Source: Aequorivita xiaoshiensis
GTDB lineage: Bacteria; Bacteroidota; Bacteroidia; Flavobacteriales; Flavobacteriaceae
DNA: 64,000 nt
Assembly (NCBI RefSeq): GCF_022008395.1
Contig: NZ_JAIRBB010000013.1
Location: forward strand, 1 to 64,000
Reading direction: 5' to 3'
Under the pieces are notes generated by a model. That model did no database searches. It saw nothing but the letters and a program-made list of their open reading frames with translations, and was not told the origin of the DNA. Numbering within the stretch: position 1 is the first letter of the stretch; every line of letters starts with the position of its first letter. The position numbers and the translations under genes are program-made. Below, in pieces: positions 42,269-52,868 of the stretch.

Positions 42269-44533
42269 TTAAGCGTTTTGCTTTTTAATCAAATTTAAAG
42301 CTGAACCTTCACGGTACCACTTAATTTGAGCATCGTTGTAAGTATGGTTTGCCATAATAACATCTTTACTTCCATCCTTATGAACAACTTCAATTGTCAA
42401 TGGTTTATTAGGAGCAAAGTCTGCAATATCCACAAAGTTGAAAGTATCATCTTCTTGAATTAGATCGTAATCTGCTTCATTAGCAAATGTCAATCCAAGC
42501 ATACCTTGTTTTTTCAAGTTTGTTTCGTGTATTCTAGCAAATGATTTTACTAAAACAGCTGCAACACCTAAGAATCTAGGCTGCATGGCTGCGTGCTCAC
42601 GTGAAGAACCTTCACCGTAGTTATGGTCACCCACAACAATAGTTTTAATTCCTTGCGCCTTGTATTGACGCTGTACATCTGGTACACCACCGTATTCCTC
42701 AGTCAACTGATTTTTAACGAAGTTAGTTTTCTTGTTAAAAGCGTTTACAGCACCGATTAATGTATTGTTCGAAATATTATCTAAGTGCCCACGGTAACGC
42801 AACCAAGGTCCTGCCATAGAAATATGGTCGGTAGTACATTTTCCGAATGCTTTTATCAACAGTTTTACACCTTGTAATTCAGAATCTTGAATTGGCACGA
42901 ATGGCTCTAACAATTGAAGGCGCTCGCTATCCGTTGCAACTTTTACCTCAACAGTACTACCGTCTTCAGTTGGCGCTAAATATCCATTATCGTCAACCGC
43001 AAAACCTTTAGGAGGTAATTCAAGACCTACTGGCTCGTCTAATTTAACCTCTTCTCCATCTTCATTAATAAGCGTATCGTTCATAGGGTCGAAGTCTAAA
43101 CGACCTGAAATTGCAATTGCTGCAACCATTTCTGGTGAACCTACAAAGGCATGTGTATTTGGATTACCATCTGCACGCTTTGAGAAGTTTCTATTAAAAG
43201 AGTGCACAATTGTATTCTTTTCTTCTCCTTTTCTATCACTTCTATCCCATTGTCCAATACATGGTCCACAAGCGTTTGTAAAGATAGTAGCATCAAGATT
43301 TTCAAAAACATCTAGTAAACCATCACGCTCTGCGGTGTAACGTATTTGTTCAGAACCAGGATTGATACCGAAGTCACTTTTCGACTTTAATTTTTTATCG
43401 ATTGCTTGTTGTGCGATAGATGCAGCTCTAGATAAATCTTCATATGAAGAGTTTGTACAAGAACCGATTAATCCCCAATCAACTTTAAGAGGCCAATCAT
43501 TTTTTCTTGCTTTCTCACCTAACTCACCAACTTCAGTAGCTAAATCTGGTGTAAACGGACCATTTAAGTGTGGGCGTAATGTAGAAAGGTCAATTTCAAT
43601 TACTTGATCGAAGTATTGTTCTGGATTTTCGTAAACTTCATCATCTCCAGTTAAATACTCGCGTATCTTGTTTGCTTCATCAGCAATTTCATTTCTATCT
43701 GTAGCTCGTAGGAAACGCTCCATAGAGTCGTCGTAACCAAATGTTGAAGTAGTAGCTCCAATTTCGGCACCCATATTACAGATAGTTCCTTTACCAGTAC
43801 AAGAAAGGTTCTTTGCACCAGGTCCAAAATACTCAACTATAGCCCCTGTTCCACCTTTTACAGTTAGAATACCAGCTACTTTTAATATTACGTCTTTAGA
43901 GGCTGTCCATCCATTTAACTTACCAGTTAATTTAACACCAATAAGTTTTGGGAATTTTAATTCCCAAGGCATTCCTGCCATTACATCAACTGCATCGGCT
44001 CCACCAACTCCAATTGCAACCATTCCTAAACCACCTGCGTTTACAGTATGGCTATCGGTACCAATCATCATCCCTCCAGGGAAAGCGTAGTTTTCAAGCA
44101 CTACTTGGTGAATAATTCCAGCTCCTGGTCTCCAAAAACCTATTCCATATTTATTTGAAACAGATTCTAAGAAGTCAAAAACTTCATTACTAGTTTCGTT
44201 AGCGCGCATTAAATCTTTTGCAGCACCTTGTTTTGCCTGGATTAAGTGATCACAGTGAACAGTAGTTGGAACTGCAACCGATTTTTTCCCCGCTTGCATA
44301 AATTGTAACAATGCCATTTGTGCTGTTGCATCCTGGCAAGCAATTCTATCTGGAGCAAAATCTACATAATCTTTCCCACGTTGGAAAGCCTTACTAGGTG
44401 TGCCATCCCAAAGATGTGAATAAAGAATTTTTTCAGAAAGTGTAAGGGGCCTACCCGTGATTTCACGTGCTTTATCAACACGTTCCGCCATCTGGGCGTA
44501 CACCTTTTTAATCATATCAATATCAAAAGCCAT
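42269..44533 (-). CDS. Aconitate hydratase
   Basis: The 754-residue enzyme of the TCA cycle isomerises citrate and isocitrate. The 4Fe-4S ligands are visible as the Cys in [10 protein letters not shown] and the pair in [25 protein letters not shown] is the swivel-domain motif. The length and sequence pattern are of the mitochondrial-type aconitase that Bacteroidota have. It is a single-gene unit. The 263-bp gap upstream (44534-44796) has no gene that I can see. Confidence 0.96.
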   Translation of the reverse strand: MAFDIDMIKKVYAQMAERVDKAREITGRPLTLSEKILYSHLWDGTPSKAFQRGKDYVDFAPDRIACQDATAQMALLQFMQAGKKSVAVPTTVHCDHLIQAKQGAAKDLMRANETSNEVFDFLESVSNKYGIGFWRPGAGIIHQVVLENYAFPGGMMIGTDSHTVNAGGLGMVAIGVGGADAVDVMAGMPWELKFPKLIGVKLTGKLNGWTASKDVILKVAGILTVKGGTGAIVEYFGPGAKNLSCTGKGTICNMGAEIGATTSTFGYDDSMERFLRATDRNEIADEANKIREYLTGDDEVYENPEQYFDQVIEIDLSTLRPHLNGPFTPDLATEVGELGEKARKNDWPLKVDWGLIGSCTNSSYEDLSRAASIAQQAIDKKLKSKSDFGINPGSEQIRYTAERDGLLDVFENLDATIFTNACGPCIGQWDRSDRKGEEKNTIVHSFNRNFSKRADGNPNTHAFVGSPEMVAAIAISGRLDFDPMNDTLINEDGEEVKLDEPVGLELPPKGFAVDDNGYLAPTEDGSTVEVKVATDSERLQLLEPFVPIQDSELQGVKLLIKAFGKCTTDHISMAGPWLRYRGHLDNISNNTLIGAVNAFNKKTNFVKNQLTEEYGGVPDVQRQYKAQGIKTIVVGDHNYGEGSSREHAAMQPRFLGVAAVLVKSFARIHETNLKKQGMLGLTFANEADYDLIQEDDTFNFVDIADFAPNKPLTIEVVHKDGSKDVIMANHTYNDAQIKWYREGSALNLIKKQNA

Positions 44534-44796
44534 AGTTGTATTTTTTGTTGTTGCGAATTTACAAAAATTTGGAATATTTAAAAAGTATTTAACGAAGTTG
44601 CTTCTTTAATGAAAATAATTCACTTAAAACTAATATTAGTTATTGAAAAATATCAATTCTTTAATTTTTAGCTACTAATAATGAGAATTTAAAAAAGAAA
44701 AGAGCAACTTAATAAGTGTCTGATTTTATTTCAACTAAAATTATTACTGTGAAAAAGTTCACGCTATAATTTTAATGAAAAGAATTAGGCAAAAAA

Positions 44797-45750
44797 CTAG
44801 AATAAACTTCTAATAATTTCTTCTATACTCAAGCCCTCAGCCTCTGCTTTATAGTTTTTTATGAGTCGGTGTCTTAAGATTCCGATAGCAGCTTTCTGAA
44901 CATCTTCAATATCTGGCGAGTATTTCCCATTTAAAGCAGCATTCGATTTTGCTGCTAAAATTAAGTTTTGTGAAGCTCTAGGTCCCGCTCCCCAATCGAC
45001 ATAATTCTTTACAATTTCAGGTGCTGACGGACTATTCGGTCTCGTTTTTCCAACTAGTCCTACAGCGTATTCAATAACGTTATCAGCAACAGGAATTCTT
45101 CTAATTAGTTGTTGAAAATCAATAATTTCTTGAGCTGTAAACAATGCATTTACATTTTTATGTACACCAGCGGTTGTTTGCTTTACAACTTCTACTTCCT
45201 CAGTAAATGAAGGGTATTCTAAGTTAATGGCAAACATAAAACGGTCTAATTGCGCTTCAGGTAATGGATAGGTTCCTTCCTGTTCAATTGGGTTTTGAGT
45301 AGCGAGCACAAAATAGGGTAAATCTAATTTATAGTGATGTCCGGCCACAGTTACAGCGCGTTCTTGCATTGCTTCTAAAAGAGCTGCTTGTGTTTTCGGC
45401 GGCGTTCTATTAATTTCGTCTGCAAGAATAATATTTGCAAATATTGGACCTTTGATAAACTTAAATTCGCGGTCTTTATCCAAGATTTCTGAACCTAGAA
45501 TATCACTAGGCATTAAGTCTGGAGTAAATTGTATTCTTTTAAAGTTTAACCCCAAAGCTTCAGCAACAGTATTCACCAACAAGGTTTTTGCAAGCCCAGG
45601 AACACCGATAAGCAACGCATGCCCGCCAGAAAATATGGAAAGCAACACTTGCTCTACCACTTCATCTTGACCTACTATTACTTTTTTAATTTCCTGCCTA
45701 AGGGCATTGTATTTTGAAACCAGTTGTTTTACGGCTGCTACGTCTGACAT
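44797..45750 (-). CDS. MoxR-family AAA ATPase
   Basis: The 317-residue protein has the Walker A GVPGLAKT, the Walker B ILADEINRTPPKTQ and an RPNSPSAP-containing C-terminal lid, typical of MoxR. MoxR proteins act as chaperones for VWA-domain partners, which are not encoded here. It is 16 bp downstream of a parvulin gene and probably shares its transcript. Confidence 0.93.
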   Translation of the reverse strand: MSDVAAVKQLVSKYNALRQEIKKVIVGQDEVVEQVLLSIFSGGHALLIGVPGLAKTLLVNTVAEALGLNFKRIQFTPDLMPSDILGSEILDKDREFKFIKGPIFANIILADEINRTPPKTQAALLEAMQERAVTVAGHHYKLDLPYFVLATQNPIEQEGTYPLPEAQLDRFMFAINLEYPSFTEEVEVVKQTTAGVHKNVNALFTAQEIIDFQQLIRRIPVADNVIEYAVGLVGKTRPNSPSAPEIVKNYVDWGAGPRASQNLILAAKSNAALNGKYSPDIEDVQKAAIGILRHRLIKNYKAEAEGLSIEEIIRSLF

Positions 45751-45766
45751 ATTAAAAAATCATAAA

Positions 45767-47200
45767 TTATTTTACCCAATCCCCTGCGAAGTCACAATCT
45801 TGGTAATCTTCGTTGATGCTAATATAGGTACTTTTAATCTTTTCGTTCTGCCACTTGTTTATTACCTTGATTTGCTTTTCGCGTAATGCCAATTCTTTTA
45901 TACGTTCGTAGTCTTTCGTATAGTCTGCAGTGTGCTCTTCAAAACGCTTGGTAACTGTAAGAATTTTTAAACTACTCTTACCTGTGCGGTCACGATCTGT
46001 AAATACTTTAGACACTTCACCCTCTTCAAGGTTGTACACTTTTGCACTAAGGGTTGGGTCCATTTTTGTTAAATCGAATTTAGTATCGAAAGTAACTGGA
46101 TTTACTAATCGACCTCCGTTGTTGCGCGTTTCTTTATCGTCTGAATATTTCTGAGCTGCCTCAGCAAAAGTGATTTCTCCGGCTTCAATTTCAGCTCTAA
46201 TATCATCCATTCTTTTATGAGCTTCATCAATAGATTTTTGTGAAACTTCTGGGAATAATAAGATATGACGTACATCTACTTCTTGACCTCGAATTTTTTC
46301 AACATAAAGAATATGATATCCAAATTCGGTTTCAAATGGCTCACTTACTTCTCCTTCTAACAATGAAAAAGCCTGATCTTTAAATTCTTTAGCCCAAGGT
46401 GAATCTCTTTTAACCCCTTCATACAAACCTCCTTTTGAAGCAGAACCTGGATCTTTAGAGTAAAGTACTGCCTTAGTAGAAAAACTTGCGTCGTTGTCGA
46501 TAATATCGGCACGCATAGCGTATAACTTAGCTATAACTTCATCTTTTGCTTCTTGCGTAACTTCAGGTTCAACTACTATTTGAGCAATTTCAATCTCAGC
46601 ACTAAACACTGGACGCTCATCTTCTGGAATTGAAAAGAAGAATGTACGCACCTCTTCAGGGGTAATCTCAACCTTTTCAATTACTTTTTGCTGCATTAGG
46701 CTAGCTAATTTTATATTTTTATTTGCCTCAAAAAGTTCTCTTCTTAAATCTGCAATATTGTCTTTACGGTAATACGCAGCAACTTTTTCTTCACTCCCTA
46801 ATTCCGAAACCATGTACTGTAATTGCTGGTCTATCATTCCATTAATTTCAGCATCAGCAACCATGATACTATCTTGTTTAGCTTGATGAGCATAAAGCTT
46901 GTCTTCCATTAGCTTCCCCATTAACTGGCAACGACTCACATCTTCAACAGACATACCTTGCGACTTCATTTCAACATAAGCTTTATCAATATCGCTATCC
47001 AAAATAATGTGCTCGCCTACTACTGCGCTAACGCCTTCAGCTTTAAATCGTTTAAACGGTACTATTGTATCTTTTTTAAGCGCTTGACTCACTACAAGCG
47101 AATCGTTACTTTTTACAACTCCGCTGCTATCCGGCTCCAATACTGTTTGGCCGTAAATCATTGGTGTGCATAAAAGGAATAGTAATAAGAATTTATTCAT
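45767..47200 (-). CDS. SurA-like periplasmic peptidyl-prolyl isomerase
   Basis: The start is ATG 47200 (signal peptide ending MIYGQ), 8 bp inside the preceding gene (ATGAATAA); an upstream frame start at 47215 is less likely. The 477-residue protein has a SurA N-terminal chaperone domain (about 50-160) and two parvulin domains. The domains are recognisable by PVFSAEIEIAQIVV, FGYHILYVEKIRG and VDVRHILLFPEV. It should help outer-membrane protein folding. Confidence 0.9.
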   Translation of the reverse strand: MNKFLLLFLLCTPMIYGQTVLEPDSSGVVKSNDSLVVSQALKKDTIVPFKRFKAEGVSAVVGEHIILDSDIDKAYVEMKSQGMSVEDVSRCQLMGKLMEDKLYAHQAKQDSIMVADAEINGMIDQQLQYMVSELGSEEKVAAYYRKDNIADLRRELFEANKNIKLASLMQQKVIEKVEITPEEVRTFFFSIPEDERPVFSAEIEIAQIVVEPEVTQEAKDEVIAKLYAMRADIIDNDASFSTKAVLYSKDPGSASKGGLYEGVKRDSPWAKEFKDQAFSLLEGEVSEPFETEFGYHILYVEKIRGQEVDVRHILLFPEVSQKSIDEAHKRMDDIRAEIEAGEITFAEAAQKYSDDKETRNNGGRLVNPVTFDTKFDLTKMDPTLSAKVYNLEEGEVSKVFTDRDRTGKSSLKILTVTKRFEEHTADYTKDYERIKELALREKQIKVINKWQNEKIKSTYISINEDYQDCDFAGDWVK

Positions 47201-48050
47201 TGGTGTAAATTTCAAAGTTTTTTGTTTCTATAGCGTCTTTAGTAATATCGGCTTCAAACTTTTTTATAAGCTCAAGCTTTCTTTTGTTGAGAATAATCTG
47301 CTTTAAAGTAGGTTTAATGTATGGTAGTGGTGGTGTATCATTGGGATTGAGTACATCTTCAATTTTCACCAAATATACCCCCAAAGAATCTTGTAATTGT
47401 ACAAAATTTGATTTTTTTAACACTTGCTCATTAATTCCTTTTAAAACAGGTAAAACATTGAGTAGCATTTGTTTTTTAATCCAAACCGAGTCATTAAAAT
47501 TACTTGAAACAAATCTGTAATTTTCGGTAGTCAATGACTTTTTATCTTTTTTATCGTAGCGTGATAATTTCTGTTTTACCTCTTGTACTCCATCGTATTC
47601 GGGAGGTAGGTGTATGTATCTTAATTTTACCAATAAATCTTTTAGTCTAAAATTATCGATGTTTGAAGCGTAATAAATTCTATAATCTTCTTCGGTTATC
47701 ACACTATCTATTTGTTTACTAACAACAGCTCCTTTATAGCTTTCGGTTAACAAATCGTTTTTATATTCCTCAACCAATTTATCAAATTGCTGAAGCTTAT
47801 CCGGTGATAAATTAATTTTAGCTTGTTCGATAAGCAATTTTTGCGTTGCCCAACGATTGATATAATTATTGACAATTAAAATACTATCCTCTTTTGAAGA
47901 GTTTTCCGGAACTAAACTTTCAACCTCACTTAAATATAGGTAATTGTCGTTAACTCTAGCTACAACATTTTCCTCTGTTGGTTTTTCAAAGTAATTGCAG
48001 CCCGTGAAAACGGATGATAATATGAGAGAAAAAAGAATTGTTCTTATCAC
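47193..48050 (-). CDS. SurA-like lipoprotein, parvulin part missing or degenerate
   Basis: The 285-residue protein has a lipoprotein signal (VFTGC, Cys18) and a SurA-N-like helical part (YLYLSEVESLVPENSSKEDS, then a helix KLLIEQAKINLS). A C-terminal remnant of a rotamase-like fold may be present, but no catalytic parvulin motifs are visible. It overlaps the next gene by 8 bp and the preceding one by 4 bp, so the three are one unit. Confidence 0.8.
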   Translation of the reverse strand: MIRTILFSLILSSVFTGCNYFEKPTEENVVARVNDNYLYLSEVESLVPENSSKEDSILIVNNYINRWATQKLLIEQAKINLSPDKLQQFDKLVEEYKNDLLTESYKGAVVSKQIDSVITEEDYRIYYASNIDNFRLKDLLVKLRYIHLPPEYDGVQEVKQKLSRYDKKDKKSLTTENYRFVSSNFNDSVWIKKQMLLNVLPVLKGINEQVLKKSNFVQLQDSLGVYLVKIEDVLNPNDTPPLPYIKPTLKQIILNKRKLELIKKFEADITKDAIETKNFEIYTNE

Positions 48051-50002
48051 TTAAGCTCTTTTTTAATACGCTTTAAGGCTTTTTTATTTACTTGAACCTT
48101 ATACTTAGCACGTAAAGTTTTATTCCACTCCTGCTCTAAATGATTTTGATAATCACTTAAAACCCTACCTTTTACTTCATCTAAAGGCTTTATACTAGGA
48201 GCTAAAATATCGTTCACTTTTACCACTATATACGAATCGTTACTCTCGTAAATATCCGACACACCCTTTTTAGCGGTTATATTTTTTGGCAGATCATCAG
48301 CGTCAACTTCAAAAGTACCAGTTGAAGCTAATACCTTTACTTCTTCATTTTTATTTATTTCAGATTTTATTTCTTCAACAGACTTGTTGCTTTTCAGCAT
48401 TGCTTGAATTTCTTGAGCTACCTTTTTAGAAGTTGCCGAATAAATCTCTGCATCTAAACGTTGTTTCCAAGTGTAATTGTTTTTTGTTTTATCATAAAAC
48501 TCCTGCAGACCAACAGTATCAGTTTTAGCTTTTTGCCAAATGTTTTTGTTCATAACATCAAAAATCAAAAGCCCATTTCGATATTCATCTAAAACGGCTG
48601 CATACGCCTCATTTTCATCTTCTAATTTGTCTTTAAAGTAATCTGTTAAACTTACGTTCACAAATTCTTCATATAAACTGTTCAGTAAAAGAGTTTTATC
48701 TTTAAAAGCTCTAGTAGATTTTTGACGATAAGAAATATAATTAGCAAAATCTGAATACTTTAAATCTTTATCCCCAATTGTAAACAACACTTTATCGTCT
48801 TCTGGCTTTATCTCTTCACCTTCCCATCTTCGGTTAAAGACATCTTTTGAAACATAATTATCAAAAAATGGCATATAATCTACACCTTCTTTAAAGCCAT
48901 ATTTATCTTTAATTTTCTTATTTACTGCGTGATATACTACTTTTGATCTATCGCCACCCTCCACTTTTTTATCGAGTGTTTCTTTTTGGCTTTCGTAGCT
49001 TTCTTCTGGAATAATATTTCTCAATTTGATGATATGCCATCCAAACTCAGATTTTACAGGCTTGCTTAATTCTCCTGGAGTTTTAAGTTTGTATGCCGCT
49101 GCTTCAAATTCTGGTGCTTTAAGATCGCCTCTAGTAAAAGGCTTTAATTCGCCACCTTTATTTCCAGAACCTCTATCGTCTGAGTATTGTTTTGCCAAAC
49201 TCTCAAAAGACTCCCCTTGCTCTAGAAGTTTATAAATTTCCTGAATACGTTCTTGAGGATCAAAATTGCGCTCTTTTCTTTTGTCGGAAATCATTATATG
49301 ACTTACTTCAATTTTTGGAGCCCTTTCTCTTCTATTGTTTACTTTTATAAGGTGATACCCAAACTGAGTTCTAACTATATTTGAAATCTCTCCAGTTTTA
49401 GTATTGTATGCTTCTGTTTCGAATGGATAAACCATTTGAAAAACAGAGAAATAACCTAAATCTCCACCACTTACTGAAGCATTAGGCTCTTCAGAATATT
49501 TTTTAGCTAGTTCGGTGAAATCTTCACCCTTTAAAGCGCGCTCGCGAATCTTCTTTAATTTGTTATAAGCAGCCAACGTATCTTGTGGCATTGCATCAAA
49601 ATCAACAAGAATTAAAATGTGAGAAGCATTAATCTCTTCTTTCCCTCTTTCGTAAGCTTCTTTAGACAATTCATCAGTAATTTGATCTTTTGCTAAATAC
49701 TGTCTTGAAAGTTGATCGCGATATTGAGAAAGCTCTCTAACGTAAGATTGATCTTGATCTAAACCTTGTGCCCGAGCTTCAGCAACTTTTAATTTATAAT
49801 CTATAAATAACTCCAAGTAGCCATCGACATCTTTTTGAGATTCGTCCTGTACAAGGTCTAAGTTTTTCTTATAAACACGATTAAATTCTTTTACATAAAC
49901 AGGAGAACCATCTATCGTTAGAAGTTCATCTTTTTTACTTTGTGCAAAAACTGTCGTAGCGCTTAAAAAAGCTAAAAGACATACGGTAAGAAATTTTCTC
50001 AT
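48047..50002 (-). CDS. Large periplasmic parvulin with two PpiC domains
   Basis: The 651-residue protein has a signal peptide (TTVFAQ) and two parvulin domains, about 120-225 and 228-335. Both carry HILI/HIMI, the SxDxxSxxxGG pattern and FGYHLIKV/FGWHIIKL endings. A long C-terminal half (about 340-640) shows helical chaperone-like sequence and a third, degenerate rotamase-like repeat. It opens the operon and probably acts in outer-membrane biogenesis, together with the OmpH/Skp gene encoded nearby on the other strand. Confidence 0.9.
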   Translation of the reverse strand: MRKFLTVCLLAFLSATTVFAQSKKDELLTIDGSPVYVKEFNRVYKKNLDLVQDESQKDVDGYLELFIDYKLKVAEARAQGLDQDQSYVRELSQYRDQLSRQYLAKDQITDELSKEAYERGKEEINASHILILVDFDAMPQDTLAAYNKLKKIRERALKGEDFTELAKKYSEEPNASVSGGDLGYFSVFQMVYPFETEAYNTKTGEISNIVRTQFGYHLIKVNNRRERAPKIEVSHIMISDKRKERNFDPQERIQEIYKLLEQGESFESLAKQYSDDRGSGNKGGELKPFTRGDLKAPEFEAAAYKLKTPGELSKPVKSEFGWHIIKLRNIIPEESYESQKETLDKKVEGGDRSKVVYHAVNKKIKDKYGFKEGVDYMPFFDNYVSKDVFNRRWEGEEIKPEDDKVLFTIGDKDLKYSDFANYISYRQKSTRAFKDKTLLLNSLYEEFVNVSLTDYFKDKLEDENEAYAAVLDEYRNGLLIFDVMNKNIWQKAKTDTVGLQEFYDKTKNNYTWKQRLDAEIYSATSKKVAQEIQAMLKSNKSVEEIKSEINKNEEVKVLASTGTFEVDADDLPKNITAKKGVSDIYESNDSYIVVKVNDILAPSIKPLDEVKGRVLSDYQNHLEQEWNKTLRAKYKVQVNKKALKRIKKELK

Positions 50003-50234
50003 TATTATTGAATTATTGTTTTAAATGAAGTTATGCCTATACAAATATTTTGGCCTACAAATGTGCGAAAATAGCAAAAACCTATGTGAACTCACACCCA
50101 AAAGCAAACGAATTTATCGGCAATATAGTGTCTTCAATACTAAAATAAATACAAAAAACACTTAACTTGCATTGGTCTTAAAATTTAGATTATAAATTTC
50201 ATAAAAAGTATTTGATACATATAAAAAAAAATGA

Positions 50235-50477
50235 ATGAGTGAAAGAGTAAAACTTATATGGGATTTTCGTGGCCCTAACGCCGAACAAACAGCAAAACAC
50301 CACACAATTCATCTTTCTGAATTCGCACAGATTGAGAACTTAAACAATCCAATAATAGGTCAAGAAGAACTTTCAAAAATGCATCACACCGCATATATGG
50401 TTGTTGATAAAGATTTAATGCATTCTTTGAGAGAAACACTAAAACCTACTCGTGGACAGTATTACGATGAAGCATGA
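50235..50477 (+). CDS. Small conserved-looking protein of unknown function
   Basis: The 80-residue protein starts at ATG 50235 and is hydrophilic, with no signal or membrane segment. It is rich in His (KHHTIHLSEF, MHHTAYMV) and ends LKPTRGQYYDEA. I recognise the type only as a short cytoplasmic protein seen beside parvulin operons; no function can be given. It is divergent from the parvulin operon. Confidence 0.6.
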   Translation: MSERVKLIWDFRGPNAEQTAKHHTIHLSEFAQIENLNNPIIGQEELSKMHHTAYMVVDKDLMHSLRETLKPTRGQYYDEA

Positions 50478-50593
50478 ATGTTAATCCTGATGCATTAAAT
50501 TAAGACAATTTTAGCGTACTCTAATTCCATCATTTAGGGTTATTTGTAAATTTTATAGTAATATTGCCCTCTAAATAATTAATTACAAACGAG

Positions 50594-51112
50594 ATGAAAT
50601 TTTTAAAAATTGCCGTTTTCTTTATTAGTTTATCCACTTTTGCACAAGGAAAAGTAGGTGCTGTAGACATAGAGTATATACTTTCAAAAATGCCAGAACT
50701 TACTTCTGTACAAACTGAAATGGAAACTTACGGAAAGTCTTTAGACGTAGATTTAAACAAAAAAATAGACGAATACAAAGCGCTTCTTGAAGAGTATAAA
50801 AAAGATGAAGCTACATTTTCTGCTGAAAAAAAGAAAGAAAAACAAACAGCTTTGCTAGCATTAGATAACGATATTCAAAAGTTTCAGCAAAACGGAACAA
50901 AACTTATGGAAATAAGGCGACAAGAAGCTTTAAAACCGTTATACGCTAAAATAGGTCAAGCGCTAGAAAAAGTAGCTAAACAACAAGGCTATACTCAAGT
51001 AACTAGAGCAACGCAAGACATAGTATATCTAGACCCAGCTTACGACCTTACAGTTCCAATTTTATTAGAACTTGGCATTTCAGTATCTGATGAAGAAGCC
51101 GAAGGAAACTAA
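50594..51112 (+). CDS. OmpH/Skp-family periplasmic chaperone
   Basis: The 172-residue protein has a signal peptide (STFAQ) followed by GKVGAVDIEYILSKMPE, the usual OmpH start, then a long coiled coil (about residues 40-130) rich in Lys and Glu, and a returning strand with YLDPAYDLT. It should hold unfolded outer-membrane proteins in the periplasm as a trimer. The terminator at 51134 follows. Confidence 0.93.
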   Translation: MKFLKIAVFFISLSTFAQGKVGAVDIEYILSKMPELTSVQTEMETYGKSLDVDLNKKIDEYKALLEEYKKDEATFSAEKKKEKQTALLALDNDIQKFQQNGTKLMEIRRQEALKPLYAKIGQALEKVAKQQGYTQVTRATQDIVYLDPAYDLTVPILLELGISVSDEEAEGN

Positions 51113-51133
51113 ATTCTTTATCGTATAAATTTT

Positions 51134-51166
51134 AAAAAGGTGAGGTTTATAACTTCACCTTTTTTT
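51134..51166 (+). terminator. Terminator after the OmpH/Skp gene
   Basis: AAAGGTGAGGTT and AACTTCACCTTT pair around a short loop, with one G-U pair, followed by a run of U residues. The position is 22 bp after the stop codon. Confidence 0.85.
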
Positions 51167-51230
51167 ATTGACAACATTCTTGCTAGTAGATTTGGTCTTG
51201 TGGGGGTAATTCCAAATAATATTAAAAAGC

Positions 51231-51260
51231 AAAAGACACTAGAAAACCCTAGTGTCTTTT
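51231..51260 (-). terminator. Terminator after guaB
   Basis: AAAAGACACTAG (51231-51242) pairs perfectly with CTAGTGTCTTTT (51249-51260) with a 6-nt loop. It lies 28 bp beyond the guaB stop. The A/T-rich arms permit use in both directions. Confidence 0.85.
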
Positions 51261-51288
51261 ATTGTTTAATTTATATATGTTGAAAAAA

Positions 51289-52761
51289 TTATCTACTATA
51301 ATTAGGAGCTTCTTTAGTAATAGTTACATCATGAGGATGGCTTTCCGTAACCCCTGAAGATGTTATTTTAACGAATTTTCCATTCTCTTTTAAAAACTCA
51401 ACATCTTTTGCACCACAATACCCCATACCAGCGCGAAGACCACCAATAAACTGAGTCATACTTTCTAGCAACTCACCTTTGTAGGGTACACGTCCTACAA
51501 TTCCTTCTGGCACTAATTTTTTAATATCATCTTCTACATCTTGGAAGTAGCGGTCCTTACTACCTTGTTTCATAGCTTCTACTGAACCCATTCCTCGGTA
51601 TGACTTGTATTTTCTTCCTTCGTAGATAATTGTTTCTCCTGGTGATTCTTTAGTACCTGCTAGTAGCGAACCTAACATTACAGAATCTGCACCTGCAGCC
51701 AATGCTTTAGGAATATCGCCTGTATAACGTATTCCACCATCTGCAATTACAGGAACACCTGTTCCTTTTAAAGCTGCCGCAACTTCTAAAACAGCTGAAA
51801 ATTGTGGAAAACCAACTCCAGCAACTACTCTTGTAGTACAAATTGAACCTGGCCCGATTCCAACTTTTACAGCGTCTGCCCCTGCCTCAACTAAGTACAA
51901 TGCAGCTTCGGGTGTTGCTATGTTTCCAACTACAACATCTAAATCTGGAAACTTTTCTTTTACTTTTTTTAGAACATCCACCACACCTTTTGTATGCCCG
52001 TGAGCTGTATCGATAATTACAGCATCAACTTGAGCATTTACTAGAGCTTCTGCTCTATCAATTGCGTCAGGAGTTACACCTAAAGCTGCTGCAACGCGAA
52101 GTCTTCCGTATTGATCTTTATTAGCACTTGGTTTTTGGGTAAGTTTTGTGATATCTCTAAAGGTGATTAAGCCTAAAAGTTTTCCTGAATCATCTACAAC
52201 GGGAAGCTTTTCAATTTTGTTTTGTTGAAGAATTATTTCTGCTTGTTTTAATGAAGTTCCTTGTGCCACTGTCACTAAATTTTCTGAAGTCATAACTTCC
52301 GACAGCGGACGTTTTAAGTCTTTTTCGAAACGCAAATCACGATTGGTAACTATTCCGATAAGTAATCCAGCTTTATCAGTGATAGGAATTCCTCCAATAC
52401 TGTACTCACGCATTGTGTTTTGAGCATCTCCAACAGTATTTTCTTTATGAAGCGTTACTGGATCGATAATCATTCCGCTTTCTGCACGTTTAACTTTTCT
52501 TACTTCGGCAGCTTGTTGCTCAATTGTCATATTTTTATGAAGAACACCAATCCCTCCCTCTCTAGCCATAGCAATTGCCATAGCACTTTCAGTAACGGTA
52601 TCCATAGCTGCAGAAACTATTGGAACGTTAAGTGTAATATTTCTAGAAAATTTGGTGGTTATTGAAACCTCACGGGGTAAAACTTCAGAAAATGCGGGTA
52701 CTAAAAGTACGTCGTCATAAGTAAGGCCTTCTCCAAGAATTTTGTTGTTGTGTGCAGTCAT
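51289..52761 (-). CDS. guaB: IMP dehydrogenase
   Basis: The 490-residue enzyme oxidises IMP to XMP for guanine nucleotide synthesis. The catalytic Cys is in [15 protein letters not shown]; a CBS pair lies at about residues 95-215. [17 protein letters not shown] and the YRGMGS flap are intact. It is a single-gene unit with its own promoter and terminator. Confidence 0.97.
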   Translation of the reverse strand: MTAHNNKILGEGLTYDDVLLVPAFSEVLPREVSITTKFSRNITLNVPIVSAAMDTVTESAMAIAMAREGGIGVLHKNMTIEQQAAEVRKVKRAESGMIIDPVTLHKENTVGDAQNTMREYSIGGIPITDKAGLLIGIVTNRDLRFEKDLKRPLSEVMTSENLVTVAQGTSLKQAEIILQQNKIEKLPVVDDSGKLLGLITFRDITKLTQKPSANKDQYGRLRVAAALGVTPDAIDRAEALVNAQVDAVIIDTAHGHTKGVVDVLKKVKEKFPDLDVVVGNIATPEAALYLVEAGADAVKVGIGPGSICTTRVVAGVGFPQFSAVLEVAAALKGTGVPVIADGGIRYTGDIPKALAAGADSVMLGSLLAGTKESPGETIIYEGRKYKSYRGMGSVEAMKQGSKDRYFQDVEDDIKKLVPEGIVGRVPYKGELLESMTQFIGGLRAGMGYCGAKDVEFLKENGKFVKITSSGVTESHPHDVTITKEAPNYSR

Positions 52762-52832
52762 TGCAATTAATTTAATTTCCGAGGCTAAACTGAAGTGACA
52801 GAATCGGAATGTAGTTATGTTTTAATTGCGTG

Positions 52833-52840
52833 CAAATATA
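52833..52840 (-). promoter_or_regulatory. Bacteroidota -7 box of guaB
   Basis: On the minus strand the sequence is TATATTTG, an exact TAnnTTTG -7 box, 71 bp upstream of the guaB start codon. Confidence 0.6.
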
Positions 52841-52868
52841 CAACTTTTAATTTTAAAATATATTAAGC

